From NCBI GenBank assembly GCA_937959375.1, contig CALGLS010000207.1:1-10974 (forward strand): 10,974 bases of DNA, written 5' to 3'. Under the pieces are notes generated by a model. It did no database searches. It worked only from the letters and a program-made list of their open reading frames with translations, and was not told where the DNA came from. Positions 1-6,136 of this stretch are shown here, piece by piece. Numbering within the stretch: the first letter of the stretch is position 1; the number at the start of each line of letters is the position of its first letter. This stretch comes from an uncultured Saprospiraceae bacterium (GTDB lineage Bacteria; Bacteroidota; Bacteroidia; Chitinophagales; Saprospiraceae). The position numbers and the translations under genes were made by a program.

Positions 1-704
1 TTATCAAAATTGTTACAAAATTCAATGAGCAGTTTAAAATGAAATTCCATAGCTTCAACTGCCAATTTTGGATCCTGATTTTTTATTGCATTTAAAATTG
101 CTTCATGCTTGTTAACTTCGTAATCAAGATCTTTTTCATCAGACACTCGTGTTTTTCTATATATGGTAAGGAGCTTCGAAATAATTTGCAACATCAATTC
201 ATTTATGGTACTATTACCACTTGCTTTTGCTATAGCTAAATGAAAAAGTAAATCTTCTTGTATTGCATTTTCCCTGTTGAATACTTTTTTTTTGTAATTG
301 AAAAACGCTTTTTCAATATTTCCTAAATCTGTTTTAGTTCGATTTTTTGCAGCTAGAAGAACCGTTTTTGACTCCAATAATATCCTTGTTTCTACCAAAG
401 ATTTAAAATTTTGTTTTTCGAGCGCTACCATATCATTTAAAATTCCAATTACAGCAACTTGCCCGACATCGGCTATAAAGGTTCCCGTTTGGGGGACAGA
501 CTTGACCAACTCATAGAATTCAAGTTTTTTAATAGCTTCCCTAATATTTCTTCTGCTGGTATCAAACTTTTCAGCTAATTCCCTTTCCGAAGGCAGTTTA
601 TCTCCTGGTGATAGATTCTTATGAGTGATTAAATCTCTTATTTGGGATATAATTAGGTTCTGTGTTTTTCGATTATCTTTTTTTGTATTTCTCTCCGATT
701 TCAT
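1..704 (-). CDS. GntR-family transcriptional regulator, FadR subfamily (FCD domain), 3' end off the window
   Basis: Reading the minus strand from the ATG at 704 gives 234 codons with no stop; the frame leaves the window at base 1, probably only a few residues short of the end, since FadR-type regulators are usually 230-250 residues. Residues about 15-80 form a GntR winged helix-turn-helix, with the signature LSPGDKLPSERELAEKF at 31-47 followed by SRRNIREAIKKLE (50-62) and the wing PQTGTF (71-76). Residues about 100-230 form an all-helical FCD effector domain. Its likely metal/ligand residues are visible: D151 and H155 in DLLFH, H200 in NKHEAI, and H222 in AMEFH. FadR-type proteins of this kind bind acid metabolites, often sugar acids, and usually repress. 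It is transcribed divergently from the SusC/SusD pair, and the shared intergenic region holds palindromes of the type these proteins bind, so local repression is likely. The family call is firm; the effector is unknown. Confidence 0.93.
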   Translation of the reverse strand, partial: MKSERNTKKDNRKTQNLIISQIRDLITHKNLSPGDKLPSERELAEKFDTSRRNIREAIKKLEFYELVKSVPQTGTFIADVGQVAVIGILNDMVALEKQNFKSLVETRILLESKTVLLAAKNRTKTDLGNIEKAFFNYKKKVFNRENAIQEDLLFHLAIAKASGNSTINELMLQIISKLLTIYRKTRVSDEKDLDYEVNKHEAILNAIKNQDPKLAVEAMEFHFKLLIEFCNNFD

Positions 705-890
705 TGTGGAAATATAAATAATAAAAACGAGACCTGACTAAGGAGCTATTTGAGATTCGTCACATGCCTACTGATAGTTATTCTGAGTGAGCAATAGCCA
801 ACAAATTGAATTATACCTAATATTAAAAAGAAATTCTATATAAAAGACTGTTATCAAGGTACTTGCTTTTTTTTCGCAAAAAACATTATT
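705..890. other. Left part of the divergent intergenic region, probable 5' leader of the regulator
   Basis: AT-rich sequence between the regulator start and the promoter/operator block. No gene, terminator or convincing operator was seen. If the minus-strand -7 candidate at 918-925 is used, this stretch would be a roughly 200-nt 5' leader of the regulator mRNA. Confidence 0.4.
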
Positions 891-898
891 TACATTTG
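891..898 (+). promoter_or_regulatory. Candidate upstream -7 element for susC
   Basis: TACATTTG fits the Bacteroidota -7 consensus TAnnTTTG. The last three bases overlap the first operator. No clear TTTG -33 element is visible; a T-rich run lies upstream. It is one of two plus-strand copies. Confidence 0.5.
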
Positions 899-907
899 GT
901 CAACCAA
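896..907. promoter_or_regulatory. Operator 1, probable GntR/FadR-type binding site
   Basis: TTGGT-CA-ACCAA is a perfect inverted repeat with a 2-bp centre, matching the TGGTnnACCA core of FadR-subfamily operators and close to the UxuR/ExuR core of enterobacteria. It lies between divergent -7 candidates (plus strand 891-898, minus strand 918-925), so binding could shut both directions. Binding by the adjacent regulator is inferred. Confidence 0.72.
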
Positions 908-917
908 TCTAATAATC

Positions 918-925
918 CAAATGTA
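918..925 (-). promoter_or_regulatory. Candidate -7 element of the divergent regulator promoter
   Basis: CAAATGTA on the plus strand reads TACATTTG on the minus strand, a TAnnTTTG match facing the regulator gene. With the plus-strand copy it forms a 10-bp inverted repeat (890-899 and 917-926) centred just downstream of operator 1. A TTTG on the minus strand at 941-944 is slightly too close for a standard -33 element, so confidence is moderate. Confidence 0.4.
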
Positions 926-953
926 AGTATTTCTTTTTCACAAAAACATTGTA

Positions 954-961
954 TACATTTG
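954..961 (+). promoter_or_regulatory. Candidate proximal -7 element for susC
   Basis: TACATTTG again fits TAnnTTTG. It lies about 70 bp before the SusC start codon and overlaps operator 2 by three bases. A transcript from here would begin inside the operator cluster, so the arrangement suits repression. The -33 element is not clear. Confidence 0.55.
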
Positions 962-997
962 GGTAACCAATCTGGTGAACCAGATTGGTTGACCAAT
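959..997. promoter_or_regulatory. Triple operator cluster (operators 2, 3 and 4) upstream of susC
   Basis: Three palindromes are packed at exactly 13-bp centre-to-centre spacing. Operator 2 is TTGGGTAACCAA at 959-970 (left arm imperfect). Operator 3 is TCTGGT-GA-ACCAGA at 971-984. Operator 4 is ATTGGT-TG-ACCAAT at 984-997, a perfect 14-mer. Operators 2 to 4 together create a larger perfect inverted repeat of 12-bp arms around a 2-bp centre (965-990). The core TGGTnnACCA is the FadR-subfamily type. Occupancy by the neighbouring GntR regulator is inferred from the motif class and position. Confidence 0.75.
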
Positions 998-1030
998 TAT
1001 TAACCTAATTTTTAATAAAATTAATTACCA

Positions 1031-4000
1031 ATGACGAAACTTAAAACTCTATTAACATTGGTTGCAATAGTTCTTGCTACTATCTCAGGCTTTACCCAGA
1101 GTGGTATAAGCCTTGAAGGTAAGGTAACAGACGAAAGCAACATCGAGCTTATTGGGGTCAATATTCTAATAGTCAATTCCACAACAGGAACGACTACTGA
1201 CCTAAATGGGAATTATCAACTAACGGTCAACACTGGAGATGTACTTGAGTTTTCCTACACAGGATATAACACTCAAAGAATCGCCATTACCGACCAAAAA
1301 ACACTAAATGTAGTTCTTAAGCAAGGAGAATTATTAGATGAGGTTGTTGTAGTGGGTTACGGTACCCGAAAAAAATCTCACAATACTGGTGCAATAGCAC
1401 AGGTAGGTGGGGCTGATGTAGCAGCTATTCAAGTGCCTCGTGTAGATGATGCCTTGGCAGGAAAGATGGCTGGTGTTTTAATCCAAAATCAAAGTGGTGA
1501 GCCAGGTGCTGATCCAAAAATTCAAATTAGAGGAGCTTCTTCAATAACAGGTAATTCCAATCCACTAATTGTAGTCGATGGATACCCAATTTCAGGAAGT
1601 TTAGCTACGGTTAACCCTAATGATGTTGAAAGTATAGAAGTATTGAAAGATGCTGCTTCGGCTGCAATTTATGGTTCTAGAGGAGCAAATGGTGTTATCT
1701 TGGTAACATCTAAAAAAGGTAAAGCAGGTAAAACTAAATTTAGTTACAATGCTTACACAAGCACCTCAAAAAAATACAGAGGTAATATAAACATGACTGC
1801 TAGCGAATGGGCGGATCATGCTGACGAACAAATTGCAAATGGCAATTGGGATGTTACTGAGCTTGAAGAAATCGCACCAGGCTTTGTAGACTTTAAAATC
1901 AATGCCTTTAGAAACGCACCAGATGTTGTTGCTATTGAAGATTATATTTTTGGAAGAGGTTCTACTCAGAGCCATGACTTCAGTATGAGCGGAGGTAATG
2001 ACGATACCAAGTTTTTTGCATCATTAGGTTATCAAGATATCGATGGTGTGGTAAGAACTCAAGAGTTTGACAGACTTAATGCACGCTTAAGTGTCGATAC
2101 TAAGTGGAATGATAGATTCATGGGAGGAATAAACTTCAATGGATTTACATCGAACAGAACACAGTTGGAGCATAGTATGAGAGATATTTTGAGAGGGGCA
2201 AGCATTCACCCTATTTATCATACACCAGCATCTATCGCTTTCGTTCAAGATCTGAATGAACAATCTCAAGCATTAGGAATTAGAGTAAGTAGACAAGGTG
2301 GTGTGAGTGAAACTCAACAATTTGACAATGGTGTAGGAAAAGGAGGAATTCATACTCAAAGTATCGCTGATTTACAACCTGGTGATCCTGCATGGGATTG
2401 GCACTATGGAAGAGCAGGTAATGGTATTGGAGGTTCAAGTAATCCTGGTACAGCGTCTCTAATTGACAACAAAACGAATACACGAAAATCATATTTCGGT
2501 AATGTTAGTGCTTATTTGGATTTCAAAATCCTAGAGGGCCTAAACTTAAAAACTGTTTTAGGTGGAGATATGAGAAATACGCAAGCAAATCGTCACTCAT
2601 TAGCGGGTGGTGACAATAATGGAGAATTGAAAGATACTTACCTAGATCAAACCAATATCAATCGAACCTCTGCATTAAGTGAAACAACTTTAAACTATTC
2701 TAAAGTACTTAACGAGAAGCATGATATATCTGCTTTGGTTGGAGTTGAATTTCAAAAGAACTTTTTGGAAGGAACTTCTGTAGAAGGTAATAATGTACCA
2801 CAACTTTTAGGCGAAGCTCTAAATTATGCATTGCTATCACCGGATGATGTTCTCGTAACAGAAAGAGAAGAAACGATTAATAGAGAGAGTGTTTTTGGAA
2901 GAATTAACTACGCTTTTGATAATCGTTATTTAGCATCTATATCTATAAGACGCGATGGTGATTCTCGTTTTGGTGCTAATAATAAATATGAAGTATTTCC
3001 AGCAGTTTCATTGGGATGGAATCTACATAACGAATCTTTCTTTAACTCAAATAAAATAAGCGATGTTAAGTTTAGAGTTAGTTATGGTGAATTAGGAACG
3101 ACTTCTAATTTAGGAGCCTATAACTCATTGAGTATCTTAAACCCTGGAGCTTCAGTTTTAGGAAATGCATTTCTTATTCCTAATGATGTAGCAAATCCTA
3201 ATTTAACTTGGCAAACAAATACAGAGACTAACTTTGGTGTTAATGTAGGTTTCCTTGAGAATAGATTTAGACTAGGTGTAGATTATTACATCTCTGATAT
3301 CGAAAAGATCTTAATTGATCAAAGTGTATCAGAAGTTTTAGGAACTAGTTCAGTAAAGCTTAATTCTGGAGACGTAAGAAGCTCAGGAATAGAGATTGAA
3401 GTTGGTGCAACGGTAATGAATAGAGGTGATTTCCAATGGAATGTTGGTGCTAACCTTTCAACAGTAAATACTGAAATTACTGATTTGGGGCCTTTAACTC
3501 AATTGCCTGATCAAATTTATGGAACTTCAGGTAGAGGTGCTGTATATCGAAATTATGTAGGTGGAGAAATTGGAGAATTATGGGGATTAGAAACTACAGG
3601 ATGGGTTGAAGAAAAACACATGATTAACCCACTAGACGTAATCGGTAATAGTAGTGGAGAAGTTTACGTAGTAGACCAGAATGGTGATGGTGTAATTGAT
3701 GCAACAAAATCAGTTGAAGATGGAGGAGACTTAGTTAAGTTAGGATCTAACACACCAGATTTTTACTGGGGTTTGAACAGTAGTGCGAGCTATAAGAATT
3801 TTGATATGGGTATCCAATTACAAGGAAGCCATGGAGGAGTACTTTATAACGTAGATCCACTTTACAATGGTTCAAACTGGGGAGGAAGATTGCGTTCAGA
3901 CTTTGATACGGAAAATGATGGTATTGAAGATGATACTGGATTGCATTATACTAGAGCTAGAGATCAAACTGATGCAGTGGTACAAGATGCAGGTTTTATT

Positions 4001-4252
4001 TCTTTAAGAAACATAACACTTGGTTATACGCTTGACCGAAGCTTAACGGATAGAATTGGATTTGGTGCAGTTAGAGTATATCTAGCAGGTACTAACTTAT
4101 TGTACATCATGGGAAGTGACTACACTTCTTATAATCCAGAAGGTATAAATACTACGAATGGTGGTTATGCAGGACCAACAACGTACGGGCACCAAGAAGG
4201 TGCAAGTCCAGTATTGAGAACTTATACTTTCGGTTTAAATGTTAACTTTTAA
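1031..4252 (+). CDS. SusC-like TonB-dependent outer-membrane transporter
   Basis: This 1073-residue protein imports oligosaccharides through the outer membrane using TonB energy. A Sec signal peptide occupies about residues 1-23 (basic start, hydrophobic TLLTLVAIVLATISG, likely cleavage near FTQ-S). A carboxypeptidase-regulatory-like domain follows (about 27-97). The TonB-box/plug junction DEVVVVGYGT is at 103-112, and the plug contains the SusC hallmarks IQIRG and IEVLKDAASAAIYGSRGANGVI. The rest is the 22-strand barrel, ending in the outer-membrane type F after GLNVN. An extracellular-loop DxNGDG calcium-type motif sits near residue 882. Length is typical of the SusC family. It starts 34 bp after the operator cluster and is followed after 11 bp by the SusD-like gene, so the two are one operon. 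The substrate cannot be read from the sequence; the nearby ManD suggests a uronate-containing glycan. Confidence 0.97.
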   Translation: MTKLKTLLTLVAIVLATISGFTQSGISLEGKVTDESNIELIGVNILIVNSTTGTTTDLNGNYQLTVNTGDVLEFSYTGYNTQRIAITDQKTLNVVLKQGELLDEVVVVGYGTRKKSHNTGAIAQVGGADVAAIQVPRVDDALAGKMAGVLIQNQSGEPGADPKIQIRGASSITGNSNPLIVVDGYPISGSLATVNPNDVESIEVLKDAASAAIYGSRGANGVILVTSKKGKAGKTKFSYNAYTSTSKKYRGNINMTASEWADHADEQIANGNWDVTELEEIAPGFVDFKINAFRNAPDVVAIEDYIFGRGSTQSHDFSMSGGNDDTKFFASLGYQDIDGVVRTQEFDRLNARLSVDTKWNDRFMGGINFNGFTSNRTQLEHSMRDILRGASIHPIYHTPASIAFVQDLNEQSQALGIRVSRQGGVSETQQFDNGVGKGGIHTQSIADLQPGDPAWDWHYGRAGNGIGGSSNPGTASLIDNKTNTRKSYFGNVSAYLDFKILEGLNLKTVLGGDMRNTQANRHSLAGGDNNGELKDTYLDQTNINRTSALSETTLNYSKVLNEKHDISALVGVEFQKNFLEGTSVEGNNVPQLLGEALNYALLSPDDVLVTEREETINRESVFGRINYAFDNRYLASISIRRDGDSRFGANNKYEVFPAVSLGWNLHNESFFNSNKISDVKFRVSYGELGTTSNLGAYNSLSILNPGASVLGNAFLIPNDVANPNLTWQTNTETNFGVNVGFLENRFRLGVDYYISDIEKILIDQSVSEVLGTSSVKLNSGDVRSSGIEIEVGATVMNRGDFQWNVGANLSTVNTEITDLGPLTQLPDQIYGTSGRGAVYRNYVGGEIGELWGLETTGWVEEKHMINPLDVIGNSSGEVYVVDQNGDGVIDATKSVEDGGDLVKLGSNTPDFYWGLNSSASYKNFDMGIQLQGSHGGVLYNVDPLYNGSNWGGRLRSDFDTENDGIEDDTGLHYTRARDQTDAVVQDAGFISLRNITLGYTLDRSLTDRIGFGAVRVYLAGTNLLYIMGSDYTSYNPEGINTTNGGYAGPTTYGHQEGASPVLRTYTFGLNVNF

Positions 4253-4263
4253 ATAAAAAAATA

Positions 4264-5616
4264 ATGAGAAATAATTTAATAATAATGGTTACAATGTTGT
4301 TAATAACAGCATGTTCCACAGACTTAGATCAAAGTCCTCCTAACTTCGCTAGTTCAGATACGCTAGTTGACTATGAGCCAATATTATTTGCGGCTTATGG
4401 TTATCATTTTGATGCTGTTTCACCAATGGCCATATTTGGTGACTTCAGATCTGATAATGCTTTTTTTGACGAGACGCCATATACTGATTTTGATGAATTC
4501 GGTAGTAATGCTTTGACGAGTAGTATGTCAGAAGATTTTTTCAGACCTTTTTATGCAGCTTTATATAAATCAATATTAAGTGCAAACGCTGTTATAGAAA
4601 ATTCTTTAGAACCAAATCTAGTAGGTGAAGCTCATTTTATAAGAGCTTTATCTTATTATAAATTGGTTCTAGCTTTCGGTGATGTTACCGTTAATTTACA
4701 AGCTTCACCTGATATTGCAGATGCTACTATTTTGCCAAGACAGCCTAAGAATGATGTTTATAACGATGTAATTATTCCTGATTTACGAGAAGCAATGAGT
4801 GCTTTAAGTCCAGCAAGTGCAGCAGATGCAGGAGGTAGAGCAACAAGCAATGCAGCACAAGCTTTATTAGGTAAAGTGTATGCAACAATGGGTAATTATA
4901 CTGCCGCAGAAACAGAACTTAAAGCTGTTATTGATGGCGCAGAAGCAGCTGGTGTTGCTTTGCAAACGAACTATGAAGACATTTTTGGAGCGGAAGATGA
5001 TCTGAATTCAGAAATTTTATTTGCAACTCAAATGTCAAGTACTGCTAGTATCTCAACTTATGGAAGAGAAATATTTGCTAACTGGTACGGTGGAGCGAAT
5101 ACAAAAGCGGATGCGAATGAAAATGCACCTATAGATGCTGATTTAATCGCTGCTTTTGCTGCTAACCCTGGTGATTTGAGACAAGATGTAACTATTGATA
5201 CTTCAAGTACGGTTGCTTTAAAATATAGTTTAGATTTAGCAACGGATCACGACTGGATAGAAATGAGGTTAACAGATGTTATCATGTTATATGCGGAAGC
5301 ATTAAATGAAAATAATACTCCAGCAGATGATGTTTTAGCATTGTTAGATCCAATCAGAACGAGAGCAGGCTTAGGAAGCTTGGTTGGTACAGCATCAACA
5401 AAAGAAGAGGTTAGACAAGCTATCTTAGATGAAAGAAGATTGGAGTTTGCTTGCGAAGGACAAAGATGGTTTGATTTGGTCAGATTTGATGCGGCTCAAC
5501 CAGGTATTCTTAATGCTGAAATGGGAGCGACTATTAGTAGTGATTACCATGTTTTTCCTATTCCACTTACTGAAGTAACTTCCTTTGACGAAATAGTACA
5601 AAATCCTGGATACTAA
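4264..5616 (+). CDS. SusD/RagB-like surface glycan-binding lipoprotein
   Basis: This 450-residue lipoprotein pairs with the SusC-like barrel as its lid and captures oligosaccharide at the cell surface. The lipobox LITAC places the acylated cysteine at residue 17, followed by STDLDQ, an acidic stretch compatible with Bacteroidota surface export. The N-terminal SusD-like part contains the tetratricopeptide-type helix GEAHFIRALSYYKLVLAFGD (121-140). The RagB/SusD C-terminal part contains DVIMLYAEALNE (338-349), ERRLEFACEGQRWFDLVR (390-407) and the typical ending FPIP...VQNPGY (431-450). The length is on the short side for the family, which may mean a compact binding domain. The gene follows SusC by 11 bp and ends before a terminator, so the operon probably stops here. 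Alanine-rich segments near 180-232 lie in the helical repeat region. Confidence 0.96.
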   Translation: MRNNLIIMVTMLLITACSTDLDQSPPNFASSDTLVDYEPILFAAYGYHFDAVSPMAIFGDFRSDNAFFDETPYTDFDEFGSNALTSSMSEDFFRPFYAALYKSILSANAVIENSLEPNLVGEAHFIRALSYYKLVLAFGDVTVNLQASPDIADATILPRQPKNDVYNDVIIPDLREAMSALSPASAADAGGRATSNAAQALLGKVYATMGNYTAAETELKAVIDGAEAAGVALQTNYEDIFGAEDDLNSEILFATQMSSTASISTYGREIFANWYGGANTKADANENAPIDADLIAAFAANPGDLRQDVTIDTSSTVALKYSLDLATDHDWIEMRLTDVIMLYAEALNENNTPADDVLALLDPIRTRAGLGSLVGTASTKEEVRQAILDERRLEFACEGQRWFDLVRFDAAQPGILNAEMGATISSDYHVFPIPLTEVTSFDEIVQNPGY

Positions 5617-5644
5617 ACGTAAAGGTTTTAACAACTTCAATAGT

Positions 5645-5690
5645 TTATGGAGCTATTTACAATAGTATATAATTTAGAATAGCTTCATGA
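5645..5690 (+). other. Stem-loop in the SusD 3' untranslated region
   Basis: TTATGGAGCTATT (5645-5657) pairs with AATAGCTTCATGA (5678-5690) over 13 positions, two of them G-U, around a 20-nt loop. There is no T-run behind it, so it is not a terminator by itself. It may protect the 3' end of the susCD transcript. Confidence 0.5.
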
Positions 5691-5723
5691 ATTATAGTAA
5701 AGGTTAAGTTTATTCAATTTAAG

Positions 5724-5772
5724 AGGCGTTATATCATCTGTTTTTAGTTGGTATAACGCTTGCTTTTTTTTT
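5724..5772 (+). terminator. Rho-independent-type terminator of the SusC/SusD operon
   Basis: The 8-bp perfect stem GCGTTATA (5726-5733) / TATAACGC (5752-5759), extendable by a G-U and an A-U pair, has an 18-nt loop and is followed by nine consecutive T residues (5764-5772). It lies about 110 bp after the SusD stop codon. Confidence 0.75.
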
Positions 5773-5816
5773 GAAAATAACGTCAAAATATTTTTTCTCT
5801 ACTCGTCTAAAATTAA

Positions 5817-5940
5817 GGTTCTAAGCGATTTTATTTGGTCAAGGTTAGGAATGAGTGGACCTTTGGACATTTACTAAACTTCAAAAGTTTAGTAAACGTT
5901 ATTTCCCTTTTTATTTCTAACCAAATAAAATCATTTAGCC
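5817..5940. mobile_element. Miniature hairpin element A (MITE-like, 124 bp) with 10-bp flanking direct repeats
   Basis: The direct repeat CTAAAATTAA occurs at 5807-5816 and again at 5941-5950, exactly flanking this segment like a target-site duplication. The two ends are imperfect inverted repeats that both begin with GG. The long part, GATTTTATTTGGT (5827-5839) against ACCAAATAAAATC (5920-5932), pairs perfectly over 13 bp. A further GGTTAGgAAT / ATTtCTAACC match (5843-5852, 5913-5922) partly overlaps it. At the centre is a 12-bp perfect hairpin, TTTACTAAACTT / AAGTTTAGTAAA, with a 3-nt loop (5870-5896). No transposase is encoded, so any mobility would need enzyme from elsewhere. Only one copy is seen here. 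Confidence 0.6.
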
Positions 5941-5957
5941 CTAAAATTAAAAATCTA

Positions 5958-6067
5958 CGTTCTTTGACAAATCCCGTGGCCAATGTTAAAATGAAAGCAA
6001 AAGTGACCGAAGGAAACGTTGATTTTATTTTATCATTGGGCTATACCACGGGATTTGTCAAAGAACC
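5958..6067 (+). mobile_element. Miniature element B, copy 1 (110-bp MITE, ISL3-like ends)
   Basis: Terminal inverted repeats of 21 bp are perfect (5959-5979 and 6046-6066; GTTCTTTGACAAATCC... at the left end). One extra base at each tip gives GG at the right end. Inside, CCAATG/CATTGG and an AT-rich stretch continue the pairing, so one strand can fold into a nearly full-length hairpin. An 8-bp direct repeat AAAATCTA flanks it at 5950-5957 and 6068-6075. An identical 110-bp copy lies at 10840-10949, flanked by a different 8-bp repeat, which is strong evidence for transposition. GG-starting CTTTG ends with AT-rich 8-bp duplications fit the ISL3 family as I know it; the parent element is not in the window. 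It sits 69 bp before the symporter start. Confidence 0.85.
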
Positions 6068-6136
6068 AAAATCTATAAGGCTTGTTAAAATCCTAAATCC
6101 ATCTCAACCTAATTTGACCAAAAAAAACAATTCCAG

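Larger units (their letters stand above)
879..973 (+). repeat. Promoter-operator direct repeat, two units with 63-bp period
   Basis: Bases 879-910 and 942-973 align without gaps, with 28 of 32 positions identical (differences at 888/951, 890/953, 900/963 and 901/964). Each unit carries ACATT, a TACATTTG -7-like element and a TTGG..AACCAATCT operator. The 63-bp period is close to six turns of B-DNA, so the two operators face the same side of the helix. Confidence 0.8.

Noticed and set aside
298..516. 72-codon plus-strand frame
   Set aside because: It lies antisense inside the GntR regulator gene, whose domains are clear on the other strand.
1766..2492. Three minus-strand frames of 60-70 codons inside the SusC gene
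   Set aside because: Shadows of the SusC coding frame; low-complexity translations without family signals.
5834..6122. Facing motifs TTTGGTCAAGG (5834) and TTTGACCAAA (6113) resembling operator halves or a larger inverted repeat around both elements
   Set aside because: Neither forms a TTGGTnnACCAA palindrome, and the left motif belongs to element A's inverted end; the resemblance is likely chance.
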